A stretch of DNA of 64,000 bases from an uncultured Eggerthellaceae bacterium (GCA_958454405.1 CAUEBO010000004.1:36232-100231); one strand, 5' to 3'. Shown: positions 7,911 through 17,911, counted from the stretch's first letter. Notes: generated from the sequence alone by a model not told the origin. Numbers and translations: made by a program.

Positions 7911-8501
7911 ATGAAGAAGGAACTCGTATCGGAGCTTACCCGTCAAGAGCTGGCCGCCGCGCTCTTTGCCTTCATGCGGAAGAAGCCGCTCGACAAGATA
8001 AGCGTCAAGGAAGTCTCCGAATCGTGCGGGGTGCCGCGCTCGACCTTCTACTACCACTTCGAGGACATCTACGACCTTGCCTCCTGGGCCCTTTCCCATC
8101 GGCTGCTTGAATGTCTTGGAGAAAGCGGCGACTGCTTTTTATGGGGCGACGGGGTGCTCACGCTGTTTCAGCGCTGCAAGGAGCATCGCGAGGTCTGCCG
8201 CTGCGCGGTGGACAGCATCCATGTGTGGCAGATGGCCAAATCGTACTGCGATCGCTGCATGGACGGCATCATGGTCGGCATGCGGAAACTCGATGGCGAT
8301 CGGAATACCGACCCGGAGTTTCTGCGGTTCCTGGCGCTGTTCTATGGGCATGCCGTGTTGTCGACGCTCATCAACTGGTTCCGCGGGGACATGAAGGAAA
8401 CGCCGGAAGCCATGGCGGACGCCGTTGATTTCATCGTGAAAGACGGCATCGTCGCCGCGCTTGACCGCGCGCAGGGCAAGCGCGGCGCTTCGCCGGCGTA
8501 G
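7911..8501 (+). CDS. TetR/AcrR family transcriptional regulator
   Basis: A 196-aa regulator. Residues ~8-55 are the TetR helix-turn-helix (LTRQELAAALFAFM ... ISVKEVSESCGVPRSTFYYHFEDIYDL). The rest is a ligand-binding helical domain rich in cysteines (SYCDRC) and resembling the C-terminal domain found in DhaS-like members. AAGGAG lies 7 nt before the ATG. It is the nearest regulator upstream of the acyl-CoA dehydrogenase/decarboxylase/SDR cluster and a reasonable candidate to control it (inference). A short ATGAGG/CCTCAT hairpin directly follows the stop. Confidence 0.85.
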   Translation: MKKELVSELTRQELAAALFAFMRKKPLDKISVKEVSESCGVPRSTFYYHFEDIYDLASWALSHRLLECLGESGDCFLWGDGVLTLFQRCKEHREVCRCAVDSIHVWQMAKSYCDRCMDGIMVGMRKLDGDRNTDPEFLRFLALFYGHAVLSTLINWFRGDMKETPEAMADAVDFIVKDGIVAALDRAQGKRGASPA

Positions 8502-8832
8502 ATGAGGATGCTTCGGCCTCATGCCGTTCTTTGGACACATCGGTGGCTTTGATCGGTAATAGAACAACCGAACCTCTCCGTACCAAAAGCAATCGTTTTC
8601 GCACAGCTGTTTCGTAACGCTGCATTGAGCGGTCTATTGCCTATGGTGAACGGTCTTCATCCGCCGTATCGTGAAGGCATCGGAAGGGGACATTGCCGAA
8701 GGCGGGCTGTCGGGTAGAGACGGGATCGCAATGCGCCGGCACCATTCCCTTGCCGTATGGCATGCACGGGCGAGCGTGCGTCAAAGCGTTCGCCCATGCT
8801 GAATGTTCGCGAGGAAGGGACGGTGCTCAACC
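8502..8832. other. Intergenic region before the acyl-CoA dehydrogenase cluster
   Basis: 331 bp without a credible gene. It begins with a small hairpin (ATGAGG..CCTCAT, about 8502-8522), a possible terminator for the TetR gene. The rest presumably holds the promoter and operator of the following cluster; no clear -35/-10 pair could be picked. Confidence 0.4.
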
Positions 8833-9996
8833 ATGTGGTATCTCAATGACGAGCGAGAACTCATGCGCAACTCGGCGCGTGAATTTGCCGAGAACGAGCT
8901 TGCGCCGATTGCGCTGGAGCTTGACGCAGGCGAGGAGTTTCCGCTCAAGCAGTTCAAGCGAGCCGGAGAGCTCGGCATGCTCGGCATCACCATGCCCCAG
9001 GAATACGGCGGGCTGGGATCCGACTACACGACGCTCGCCTTGGTCTACGAGGAAATAGCGAAGGTTGCGCCGACCATGTGCGTGGGCATGGGCGCTCACA
9101 GCATTCTTGCAGGCGAGCTTATCATGCTGCTGGGAAACGACGAGCAGAAGAGGAAGTACCTGGCACCGGCCGCCACCGGCGAAAAAATTCTCGCGTGCGC
9201 CCAAACCGAGTCCATCGGGGCGATGGACCACACGGAATGGAGCTGCCGTGCCGTGGATGACGGCGACCAGTTCGTCATCAACGGCGAGAAGATATTCTGC
9301 AGCAATCTGGGCGTGGCCGACGCCTACGTCGTGCTGTGCGTGACGGCCGACAAGGTCGACCCGGTTACGAAGCAGGGCATCAGCGCCATCATCGTCGACG
9401 CCGATGCGCCCGGCCTTTTGTGCGGCGAGTACGAGAAGAAGCTCGGCTGGCATGGATCGGCGACCGGCACGCTCTCGTTCACCGATTGCCGCGTGCCGAA
9501 GGAGAACCTGCTCGGCGCGTTGGGCGGCGGCATGATAGGGCTTATGACATCGGCCACCAACGAGTTCATGACCTGCGGCCCGATCGGGCTCGGCATGGCG
9601 GAGGGCGTCTACAACATGGCGCTTGAGCATGCGCGCAACCGCATGCAGCGAGGCAAATCCCTCTACGACAACTACCAGGTGGTCCGCCATATGCTCGTGG
9701 ATATGTGGACTCAGATCGAGATGCTGCGCGGGTTCGTGTACAGCGTGTTCGCGGAGAAGGACGAAGGCAAGGCGTGCTTGGCGAAAGGCCGCTTGATGAA
9801 GGTGCAAGGAGCAACGGTCTCCGAATACGTGGCCCGTCAAGCCATCCAGATCTTCGGAGGTTTGGGCGTGGTGAACGAAGTGGGCGTCGAGCGTTTCTGG
9901 CGCGATGCGAAGGTCATGGCCATTGGCGGTGCCGCTATCGAGGCCCTGCGCGACGACGTGGCGCTCATGATCGGCAACGGCGTGCAGGATCGATAG
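8833..9996 (+). CDS. Acyl-CoA dehydrogenase family flavoprotein
   Basis: A 387-aa FAD enzyme that introduces a 2,3 double bond into an acyl-CoA. The N-terminal helical domain is MWYLNDERELMRNSAREFA; AQTESIGAMDHTEW and LGWHGSATGTLSFTDCRVP are family landmarks; the C-terminal helical domain has QAIQIFGGLGVVNE. At the site where short/medium-chain enzymes carry catalytic Glu (YEGT) it reads IGGA, as in the isovaleryl-CoA dehydrogenase type, where the base comes from another helix. The chain specificity is unknown. The ATG at 8833 is preferred because it begins the family's N-terminus; the SD (AGGAAGGGA) is rather far upstream. First gene of a three-gene cluster. Confidence 0.85.
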   Translation: MWYLNDERELMRNSAREFAENELAPIALELDAGEEFPLKQFKRAGELGMLGITMPQEYGGLGSDYTTLALVYEEIAKVAPTMCVGMGAHSILAGELIMLLGNDEQKRKYLAPAATGEKILACAQTESIGAMDHTEWSCRAVDDGDQFVINGEKIFCSNLGVADAYVVLCVTADKVDPVTKQGISAIIVDADAPGLLCGEYEKKLGWHGSATGTLSFTDCRVPKENLLGALGGGMIGLMTSATNEFMTCGPIGLGMAEGVYNMALEHARNRMQRGKSLYDNYQVVRHMLVDMWTQIEMLRGFVYSVFAEKDEGKACLAKGRLMKVQGATVSEYVARQAIQIFGGLGVVNEVGVERFWRDAKVMAIGGAAIEALRDDVALMIGNGVQDR

Positions 9997-10104
9997 CGCT
10001 GCAAAGCGTGCGAGAGGGGGTAAAGCGACCTGTCCGGCGCTGCCGGATGTGCCGCTCGAAGAGAAAGGGCGCTTTCGCGCTTCTCAACTGAAAGGATGGA
10101 CGAT

Positions 10105-10947
10105 ATGTCGAACTGCACCTATGCGAGAACGTCTGAAGAAGTCCAGCGCATGTACAGCACGGTCGGCCAGATGGACAACTGCGAGGGCCTGTTCGCCTCG
10201 TGGGCGACTGATCCCGCGGCCCTCAAGGCCGTTTTGCCGGAGCCCCTTGCCATGATGGCGCCGGTGGTCACGGTGTACTCGGTCAACGTGTACGACGCGA
10301 ACTTCGCATCGCCGTACCGCGAGGCGGCGCTGATAATCCCGGTGCTCTGCAACGGCACGCCGGGGCTGTATCCCGTATCCTTCATGCTGGAAGGGGCGGA
10401 CAACGCGGTGTTCGTCGGCCGCGATCAGCTGGGCATGCCGAAGAAGAACGCCGACAAGATCAACCTGTGGCGCAGCGGCGACATGATCCACACCGATATC
10501 ACCCGCCTCGGCAGGAAGATCCTCGATCTCGACATGGAGATAGGGGAGTACAACGACCCCATGGCGAACCAGATATTCGGCGATCGCAGCGACTTCAGCA
10601 CGCCCCAGGATGGCATGCAGTACTTCTACAAATACGATATGGCGCAGGACGCTCAGGCGCGCATTTCCGTGGACAACGTGCGCTTGCTTTCCTATCACGG
10701 CAGCATGGACTACCAGACGTGGGAAAACGCAAGCATCGTGCAGGCGATCTGCGAGCCCTCCGACAGCGACCCGTGGGCTATGTTCCCCGTTGCGAAGCCG
10801 CTTGGCGGCAGTTGGACGAAGCTGAGCATCAGCCTGTTGGGCACGCAAGCCGAGACTCCGATCGAGGCGACCGACGAGCTGGTGGGCAAGCTGCTTTCGG
10901 GGAAGTATGACTCGCCGCAGTTCGGGTATCCCACCCGCATGCTGTAG
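10105..10947 (+). CDS. Acetoacetate decarboxylase family protein
   Basis: A 280-aa member of the ADC superfamily. The Schiff-base lysine context GRDQLGMPKKNADK is intact, equivalent to the GxPKK motif of acetoacetate decarboxylase, and an upstream EAALIIPVLCNG strand fits the active-site barrel. The ATG at 10105 has AAAGGA at 8-nt spacing; the ATG at 10096 overlaps that site and is rejected. Within a cluster with an acyl-CoA dehydrogenase and an SDR it could decarboxylate or hydrate a 3-oxo acid, but superfamily members also have aldolase or dehydratase activity, so the substrate is open. Confidence 0.8.
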   Translation: MSNCTYARTSEEVQRMYSTVGQMDNCEGLFASWATDPAALKAVLPEPLAMMAPVVTVYSVNVYDANFASPYREAALIIPVLCNGTPGLYPVSFMLEGADNAVFVGRDQLGMPKKNADKINLWRSGDMIHTDITRLGRKILDLDMEIGEYNDPMANQIFGDRSDFSTPQDGMQYFYKYDMAQDAQARISVDNVRLLSYHGSMDYQTWENASIVQAICEPSDSDPWAMFPVAKPLGGSWTKLSISLLGTQAETPIEATDELVGKLLSGKYDSPQFGYPTRML

Positions 10948-10995
10948 CGTCTGCCGACCCTGCTGTCGAAACGAACAACGAAGAGGAGATCGATC

Positions 10996-11763
10996 ATGTA
11001 CGAGCTCAACGGGAAAATAGCTGTCGTAACGGGGGCTTCGAGCGGTTTGGGAGCCGATGCAGCTCGCGCCTACGCGCAGGCTGGGGCGAGCGTCGCGCTG
11101 CTGGCACGGCGAACCGAGCGGCTTGAGGCGCTCGCCGAGGAGCTGGGGGAGAACGGCACCGATGCGCTTGCGGTGCACTGCGACGTACGTTGTGAGGACG
11201 ACGTCGAAAGCGCGATCGACGCGGTCATGGACCGCTTCGGCCGCATCGACATCCTGCTGAACAATGCAGGCGTGGCCGTGCGCGGAGGCGTGGACACGCT
11301 TACTGAAGAGGAATGGAATCTTTCGATGGACACCAACGTCAGGGGCATCTACCTGATGTGCAAGCACGTCGTCCCGCATATGATCGAGCAGGAGTACGGC
11401 AAGATCGTCAACGTCGCCTCCGTGAACGCGGTCATTGCCGACAAGCAGGACGTGTTCATCCGCCACGGCTACAACACGTCGAAATCGGCCGTGCTGGGGC
11501 TTACGCGCGGCATGGCGGCAAGCTACGGCAAGCACAACATCACGGTGAACGCGGTGGGACCCGGCTTGTTCGAAAGCGAGATGACGGCGGATACGCTGTT
11601 CAAAAACGAGCAGTTCCTCCAGGGCTACAGCATGCAGTGCCCCCTCAACCGCCCCGGCGCGAAGGGCGAAGTGTCGGGTCCGGTGCTGTTCTTCTCAAGC
11701 GATGCGTCGAGTTACGTGACGGGCGAATTCATCATCATCGACGGAGGTTCGAGCATCGTTTGA
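10996..11763 (+). CDS. SDR family oxidoreductase
   Basis: A 255-aa classical short-chain dehydrogenase/reductase. The cofactor loop TGASSGLG is near residue 13, NNAG near residue 90, and the catalytic Tyr-x-x-x-Lys is in GYNTSKSAV, followed by the AVGPGLFESEM substrate-loop region and the C-terminal FIIIDGGSSIV. ARRTERL after beta2 suggests NADP(H) preference. GAAGAGGAGA precedes the ATG. It follows the decarboxylase-like gene by 48 bp and ends at a strong terminator, closing a probable three-gene operon acting on a CoA-linked or oxo-acid substrate. Confidence 0.88.
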   Translation: MYELNGKIAVVTGASSGLGADAARAYAQAGASVALLARRTERLEALAEELGENGTDALAVHCDVRCEDDVESAIDAVMDRFGRIDILLNNAGVAVRGGVDTLTEEEWNLSMDTNVRGIYLMCKHVVPHMIEQEYGKIVNVASVNAVIADKQDVFIRHGYNTSKSAVLGLTRGMAASYGKHNITVNAVGPGLFESEMTADTLFKNEQFLQGYSMQCPLNRPGAKGEVSGPVLFFSSDASSYVTGEFIIIDGGSSIV

Positions 11764-11821
11764 CATAGTCTGCGACGCCGCATGCTGGTTTCGGGCCGCA
11801 TGCGTCCGAAACGGATTTTAC

Positions 11822-11865
11822 GGAGCCTTCTGGCAGCGCCTCGCGGCGTTTCCGGGAGGCTCTTT
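11822..11865 (+). terminator. Rho-independent terminator of the acyl-CoA dehydrogenase/SDR cluster
   Basis: The stem pairs GGAGCCTTCTGG with CCGGGAGGCTC and is followed directly by TTTT, 60 bp after the SDR stop. Confidence 0.7.
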
Positions 11866-12072
11866 TGGGTCTCTGGGATCAGCCGGTTGACGGCAGGTTT
11901 CTGCTGCCCAGGCGTTCCATGCACACCGAAGCGGCAGCCATTCACGGGAGCGGCGCGCGTTCTCTTGACGGTTGTTCGAGTTTGGTGGATAGTGCCATGG
12001 TGCCTGTCCTTATGCAAGGATGGGGGATAATACGAACTGAGCTGTCCTGCGACGAGCAGTGGGGGAAGAGCG

Positions 12073-13911
12073 TTGGCGAAATTATCGATTGCACCGAAGG
12101 CGAGCGACGACGCGCGCATCGGCGATTACGTGGAGCGGCACGTCCGCCGCATCGCGGCGATGCCTCCGGGCGTCTGCCCGGTGTCCGCGCAGCTCTCGCT
12201 GCTGCAGGCGGCCGCCGCCCAAACGTGCGGGAAATGCGTGCCGTGCCGAGACGGCCTGCCGCGCCTGGTGGCCCTGCTCGAACGCATGGCTGCCTGCGAG
12301 GCGGACGAGGACGCCCTTCAGGCATGCAGGGCGCTCGCCGAGATGGTGCGCGACACGTCCGACTGCGCCATCGGCTACGAAGCTGCGAACGCCCTGCTCG
12401 AAGGCATGGATGCGTTCGCGGCCGAATACGAGAGCCATGTGCGGGCGCATGCGTGCCGCGAGGACGTGGGGCAGTCGGTTCCCTGCGAGACGCTCTGCCC
12501 CGCGCACGTGAACGTGCCGGCTTACATCGCGCTCGTCGAGGCGGGCGATTGCGCGGGCGCCGTCAACATGGTCCGCAAGGACAATCCGTTCCCCACCGCC
12601 TGCGCCCTCGTGTGCGAGCACCCGTGCGAGGAACGCTGCCGCCGGACGCTCATCGACGCGCCTCTCAACATCCGCGGCATCAAGAAGTACGCGGTGGACC
12701 ACGCCCGGGCCGACGCGGTGCCCGTTCCGGCGCATGGGGTGGACACGGCGCGCACCGTCGCCGTCGTCGGCGGCGGCCCGAGCGGCCTCACCTGCGCGTA
12801 CTTCCTTGCTCTCATGGGGCATCGCGTCACGGTGTTCGAGGGCCGCAAGCAGCTCGGCGGCATGCTGCGCTACGGCATCCCTGCGTACCGCTTTCCGCGC
12901 GAGCGCCTGGACGAGGACATCCACGGCATCCTCGCCGCCGGCTCCATCACGGCGCGCTGCGATTCGCCCGTCGGGGCCTACGAGTTGGGCGAGATCGCCG
13001 AAACTTTCCATGCCGTGTACGTGGCCATCGGGGCGCAGGGGGGCAAGTCCCTGCGCATGGACAACGTCGATGCCGAAGGCGTGATGTCGGCCGTCGATCT
13101 GCTGGGCCGCATCGGCGACGGCGACTACCCCGATTTCTCGGGGAAGCGCGTGGTCGTGGTCGGCGGCGGCAACGTGGCCATGGACTGCGCGCGCACGTCG
13201 GTGCGCGCCGGCGCCTCGGACGTGACCGTGGTGTACCGCCGCCGCAAAGAGGACATGACGGCGCTGCCCGCCGAGGTGGAGAGCGCCATCGCCGAAGGCG
13301 TGGAGATGGTCGTGCTCGAGGCTCCCGCGGGCATCGAGACGGACGAGGGGGGCCGCTGCACCGCGCTCATCACCCAGCCGCAGATGATCGGGCCCGTTCG
13401 CGGGGGCCGCCCGGCCCCGGTGCCGGCCGACAAGCCCCAGGGCCGCGTGGAGGCAGACATCGTCCTGATCGCGGTCGGCCAGGACGTGCAGGTAGAGGCG
13501 TTCGAGGAGTTCGGCATGAAGACCACCTGGGGCCGCTTCGACGCCGACGAGCATCTGGCGGCTGAAGGATACGACAACGTGTTCGTGGGCGGCGACTGCC
13601 AGACGGGCCCCGCGACGGTGATCAAGGCCATCGCCGCGGGGAAGGTGGCCGCCCGCAACATCGACGAGTACCTGGGATACCACCATGCGCTTCCCTGCGA
13701 CATCGAGGTGCCGCATCCGCGCGCGAACGACCGCGTCCCCAAAGGGCGCGTCGAGATCACCGAGCGGCCCGCGCGCGATCGCAGGAAGGATTTCGAGCAT
13801 GTGGAGAACGGCATGAGCCGCGAGGAGGTCGTGCAGGAATGCGGGCGCTGCCTGCGGTGCGATCATTTCGGCTGCGGCGTTTCGGAAGGGGGCAGGCAGC
13901 AGTATGCCTAG
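12073..13911 (+). CDS. NAD(P)H-oxidoreductase beta-type subunit: NuoF-like Fe-S segment plus GltD-like FAD protein, formate dehydrogenase partner
   Basis: 612 aa. Residues ~45-65 hold CGKCVPCRDG, the 4Fe-4S motif of NuoF/HoxF C-termini. From residue ~130 it resembles the glutamate synthase small subunit: CPAHVNVPAYI, CALVCEHPCEERCRR (cysteines for Fe-S clusters), the FAD loop VAVVGGGPSGL, the NAD(P) loop VVVVGGGNVAMDCAR and the C-terminal FVGGDCQTGPATV. A final CGRCLRCDHFGC adds another cysteine cluster. The start is TTG at 12073, with GGGGGAAGAG before it. Its last 8 nt overlap the formate dehydrogenase start, so the two are translated together and probably pass electrons between formate and NAD(P). 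Confidence 0.8.
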   Translation: MAKLSIAPKASDDARIGDYVERHVRRIAAMPPGVCPVSAQLSLLQAAAAQTCGKCVPCRDGLPRLVALLERMAACEADEDALQACRALAEMVRDTSDCAIGYEAANALLEGMDAFAAEYESHVRAHACREDVGQSVPCETLCPAHVNVPAYIALVEAGDCAGAVNMVRKDNPFPTACALVCEHPCEERCRRTLIDAPLNIRGIKKYAVDHARADAVPVPAHGVDTARTVAVVGGGPSGLTCAYFLALMGHRVTVFEGRKQLGGMLRYGIPAYRFPRERLDEDIHGILAAGSITARCDSPVGAYELGEIAETFHAVYVAIGAQGGKSLRMDNVDAEGVMSAVDLLGRIGDGDYPDFSGKRVVVVGGGNVAMDCARTSVRAGASDVTVVYRRRKEDMTALPAEVESAIAEGVEMVVLEAPAGIETDEGGRCTALITQPQMIGPVRGGRPAPVPADKPQGRVEADIVLIAVGQDVQVEAFEEFGMKTTWGRFDADEHLAAEGYDNVFVGGDCQTGPATVIKAIAAGKVAARNIDEYLGYHHALPCDIEVPHPRANDRVPKGRVEITERPARDRRKDFEHVENGMSREEVVQECGRCLRCDHFGCGVSEGGRQQYA

Positions 13912-16615
13912 CATCACGATCGACGGGAGAGTCCTCGAGGTCGCGGAGGGCGCGACAATCTTGGAGGCCGCGCAGCACGCCGGCATCCGCATTCCCACGC
14001 TGTGCTATCTGAAGGACGTGAGCGCCATCGCCTCGTGCCGCGTGTGCGTGGTCGAGGTGGAGGGACAGGAGCATCCGGTGCCCGCTTGCGCGACCTTCGT
14101 GGAAGACGGCATGAGCGTGACCACGGATTCGCCGAAGATCATGGCGTATCGCCGCGTCGCGCTCGACCTCGTCGCCTCCGACCACGGATTGGGCTTGGAG
14201 GACCGCTGCTCCTCGTGCGCCATGGACGATGCATGCGAGCTGCAGGACCTGTGCCGCGAATACGGCGTGCTCGAGCCGACCTTTTCGCCTGCGGGACGTC
14301 GTGTTCCCGTCCTCGATGCCAACCCGTTTTTGACTTACGACGCGAACCGGTGCATCGCCTGCCAGCGCTGCGTGGGGGCCTGCAATGCCGCGGCGCGCAA
14401 CCATACGCTGGCCACGGGCAAGCGCGGCGTGCGCACCGTCATCGAGGCTCCGTTCGGCGAGGGGTGGCGCATGACGGACTGCGAGTCGTGCGGCAACTGC
14501 GCGCAGGCGTGCCCGACGGGGGCCATCGCGGTGAAGCGCCGGGGCGGATACCGTTCGCAGGAGGTCGAGAGGGTGCGCACCACCTGCCCGCACTGCGGGG
14601 TGGGCTGCCAGCTGGACCTGGTGGTTGAAGATGGCCGCATCGTGGACGCCGAAGGCGCGCCGGGCCCGTCGAACCAGGGGCTTTTGTGCGTGAAGGGCCG
14701 GTCGGCCAGCTTCGATTTCGTGGGCGCGTCCGACCGCATCCGCACGCCGCTCGTGAAGAACCGCGAAACCGGCGAGTTCGAGCCTGCCACCTGGGACGAG
14801 GCGCTTGATGTGGTGGCCTCGCGCCTCACGGAGCTGCGCGATGCCCATGGAGGCGAATCGCTTGCGGCCTTCGCCTGCTCGCGCGCCACGAACGAGGACA
14901 TCTACCTGTTCCAGAAAATGGCGCGGACGGCGCTTGAAACGAACAACGTCGACTGTTGCGCGCGCGTTTGACACGCTCCCACGGTCGCCGGTCTGGCGAC
15001 CATGCTTGGTTCGGGAGCGATGACGAACTCAATCGAAGACGTGACGCGCGAGGCGGATGCCATCATGCTCGTGGGATCGAACCCCGAGGAGGCGCATCCG
15101 GTCGTGGGCATGCAGCTGCGCGCCGCGGTTGAGCGCGGGTGCCGGCTCATCGTGGTCGACCCGCGCGACATCGGGCTGGCGGCGCACGCCGACATCCATC
15201 TGAAGCTGCGGCCGGGCACGAACGTGGCGTTCGCGAACGGCATAGTGAACGTGCTCATACAGGAAGGGCTCTACGACGAGGCCTTCGTGCGCGAGCGCAC
15301 CGAAGGGTTCGAGATCCTGGCTGCGACGGTGCGCGGCTACACGCCGGAGCGCGTGGCCGACATCTGCGGCATCGACCAGCGGGACCTCGTGGCCGCCGCG
15401 AAGATGTACGCGGCCGCCGATGCGGCGGCCATCGTCTACTGCCTGGGGGTGACCGAGCACTCCACCGGTACCGACGGCGTGATGGCGCTCTCGAACATCG
15501 CGATGGTGTCGGGGAACCTGGGCCGCCCCGGCGCTGGCGTGAACCCGCTGCGCGGCCAGAACAACGTGCAGGGCGCCTGCGACATGGGCGCGGGCCCGGA
15601 CGACTTGCCGGGCTACCAGAAAGTGGCGAACCCCGAGGTCGTGCAACGGTTCGAACGGGCGTGGGGCGCCGAGCTGCCTCGGTGGAAGGGCACGAAGGCC
15701 ACCGAATGCTTCCCGGCGATGGTCGAGGGGCGCATCAAGGGCCTGTTCCTGTTCGGCGAGGATCCGGTGCGCACCGATCCCGACACGCACCATGTGATCG
15801 AGGCCCTGGAGTCGCTGGAGTTTATGGTGGTGGACGATCTGTTCATGACCGAGACGGCCAAGTACGCCGACGTGGTGCTGCCTGGATGCAGCTTCGCCGA
15901 GAAGGAGGGCACGTTCACGAACACCGAGCGGCGCGTGCAGCGCGTGCGCAAGGCCGTGGATCCCGTCGGCGACGCCCGTCCCGATGCCGACATCTTCATC
16001 GACGTCATGAACCGCATGGGCTGCCCCCAGCCGCATCTGACCGCGGCTGAGATCATGGACGAGATCGCCAAGGTGACGCCTTCGTACGGCGGCATCAGCC
16101 ACGCCCGGCTGGACGGCGATGACGTGGCGGGGCGCGGCCTGCAATGGCCGTGTCCGAACGCCGAGCACCCTGGCACGCCCATTCTGCACATGGGAGCGTT
16201 CTCCCTCGGGCTGGGCGCGTTCTCGACGCCGGACTACCAGCCTTCCGCCGAGCTGCCCGATGAGGAGTACCCGCTGGTCATGATGACGGGCCGCGTGCTG
16301 TACCAGTACAACGCCTGCGCGATGACCGGGCGCACCGAAGGGATCAACGAGATCGCGGACCGCTCGTTCATCGAGCTGAACGAGCATGATGCGGCCGTGC
16401 TGGGCATCGCCGACGGCGATCGCGTGCGCGTCGCATCGCGGCGCGGCGAGATAGAGACGACGGCGCGCGTGTCGGCCAAGACCTCGCCCGGCGAGACGTG
16501 GATGCCGTTCCATTTCCAGGACGGGAACAGCAACTGGCTGACCATCGCGGCGCTCGACCGCGTGTCGAAGGCTCCCGAGTACAAGGTATGCGCGGTGCGC
16601 GTGGAAAGGGCGTAG
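13904..16615 (+). CDS. fdhF: Formate dehydrogenase catalytic subunit, selenocysteine-containing (UGA read-through at 14969-14971)
   Basis: 903 aa if UGA codon 356 is read as selenocysteine. Two open frames in the same phase (13904-14971 and onward to 16615) join as NNVDCCARV-Sec-HAPTVAGLATML, exactly where FdhF enzymes have their metal-binding Sec/Cys. Domains: N-terminal 2Fe-2S ferredoxin (CYLKDVSAIASCRVC), His/Cys and 4Fe-4S cluster region (CIACQRCVGAC; CESCGNCAQACP), the enzyme's own cluster (TCPHCGVGCQ), the Mo/W-bis-MGD catalytic domain, and the C-terminal molydopterin-binding domain (MTGRVLYQYNACAMTGR). It oxidises formate to CO2 or the reverse, in the cytosol, as no Tat signal is present. 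It overlaps the upstream flavoprotein gene by 8 nt. Confidence 0.92.
14969..15008 (+). promoter_or_regulatory. Bacterial SECIS element of fdhF
   Basis: Directly after the UGA (14969-14971) a hairpin pairs GGTCGCC (14983-14989) with GGCGACC (14995-15001) around the loop GGTCT. UGA spacing and the GGUCU apical loop match my recollection of the E. coli fdhF SECIS, which SelB recognises. This supports selenocysteine insertion over termination. Confidence 0.88.
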
Positions 16616-16620
16616 GCTGC

Positions 16621-17679
16621 ATGAAGATCAACCATGCCGTGCTGCACGTGTTCGACTTCGTCTCCTGCGTGAACGTGTTTTCGCAGGAGGAGCTGGACCT
16701 CTCCGGCAAGAACGCCAAAGGGTTCGTCACCCGGCACGTGCGCAGCGCGCTGGGGAACCTGGACGGCAAGCGCGGCGCGTTCGCCGACGACAGCATGTTC
16801 GCCGAGGAGCTGCGGAGCTACTTCCGCGGGCAGCGCGGTTTCGTGGACCTGTCCGTGCAGATCGCGGAATACCTGGCCGGCGAGCTCGGTCGCATGGAAA
16901 AGGCGGTTTCCACCGACCTGCTCGTGGTGGATTTCGAGGACGAGGCGCGGGCCGTCGTCGGGGAGATGGCCGATGACGAGCTGGACGACGCCTTCGAGGG
17001 GCACGGGAAGCGCTACTTCGCACTGCTTCTGCTGGAAAGCCGCCAGGCGTTCATGCATGCGGTGGGACACGGCGAGCAGGGCGGCGTGAGCGTGGGCATC
17101 GAGCGGCACCATGCCATCCTGCCCAATCCGTCGCAGAAAGTGCATTCCTACGCCCTGGTGGAGGCGCGCACGCTCGACGTGTCCTTCTGCGACAAACCCC
17201 GCACGATCGCGGGCGAAGAACGCTGGCTCATTCCCGACGGACTGCTGCAGTGCTCCATGGAGGCGTCGGGCAAGGAGCTGTTCGACACGGTGGCGCGCAT
17301 CGTGGAGGACGTCGCCGAAGAATTCGGGGCGAATTCGGCCGTGGCGGTGTCGAAGGCGAAGGCCTATGTGAGCGAGACCGCCGAAGCGTCCGAGGAACTG
17401 GCCCCGTGGGACATGGGCGGCGAGGTGTTCGACGACGAGCCGCTGCAGAAGCGCTTCGAGGAGGCCCTGGCCGAGGAGGCGCTGCCCGAGCGCGTGGCGA
17501 TGGGGAAAGCCGTGGCCAAGCGCGTGGCGAGAAACCACAAGATCCGAACCGACACCGGCATCGAGATCACGTTTCCCGCGGAGTACAGCCAAAGCCCGGA
17601 GTTCATCGAGTTCTCGAGCGAACCGAACGGGTTGATCTCCATCGAGCTGAAGAACATCGGCCGGATCGAGAACCGGTAG
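16621..17679 (+). CDS. Nucleoid-associated protein, NdpA/YejK family
   Basis: 352 aa. Matches the NdpA-like pattern: N-terminal INHAVLHVFDF, then a mixed alpha/beta region with YFALLLLESRQAFMHAV and a C-terminal RNHKIRTDTGIEITFPAEY. E. coli YejK binds the nucleoid, but in other bacteria the family (PF04245) is also found next to phage or defence genes. Here it starts 5 nt after the fdhF stop, so it is in the formate dehydrogenase transcript, an unexplained association. The longer frame from 16498 overlaps fdhF and is rejected. Confidence 0.75.
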   Translation: MKINHAVLHVFDFVSCVNVFSQEELDLSGKNAKGFVTRHVRSALGNLDGKRGAFADDSMFAEELRSYFRGQRGFVDLSVQIAEYLAGELGRMEKAVSTDLLVVDFEDEARAVVGEMADDELDDAFEGHGKRYFALLLLESRQAFMHAVGHGEQGGVSVGIERHHAILPNPSQKVHSYALVEARTLDVSFCDKPRTIAGEERWLIPDGLLQCSMEASGKELFDTVARIVEDVAEEFGANSAVAVSKAKAYVSETAEASEELAPWDMGGEVFDDEPLQKRFEEALAEEALPERVAMGKAVAKRVARNHKIRTDTGIEITFPAEYSQSPEFIEFSSEPNGLISIELKNIGRIENR

Positions 17680-17832
17680 AGCAACCCCGGCTTCGATCGG
17701 CATGCCTCGGGCGGGCTCGCGGCTCCCGCATGCTTTGCCACGGCGCAGGAAGCTGGATCGCTCGCTTCGATCCTGACTCGACATTGGCGCGGTGCGCGCA
17801 TGTGCCATCGAATCGGCAGCTGCGGAACATGC

Positions 17833-17860
17833 GAAGCGGCCGCCTTGCGGCAGCCGCTTC
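17833..17860. terminator. Hairpin between the NdpA-like gene and ettA
   Basis: Perfect 8-bp arms GAAGCGGC/GCCGCTTC with a 12-nt loop lie between two convergent genes. It could end transcripts from both sides, though no long U-run is present. Confidence 0.5.
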
Positions 17861-17911
17861 AGCTGGGCTTTACACGATCGCGCTGGGGCTTCGGCCGCCT
17901 GGTTCGGCCGC

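Noticed and set aside
14969..14971. TGA as a real stop splitting formate dehydrogenase into two genes
   Set aside because: Same frame, FdhF-conserved context, and a SECIS hairpin with GGUCU loop show selenocysteine.
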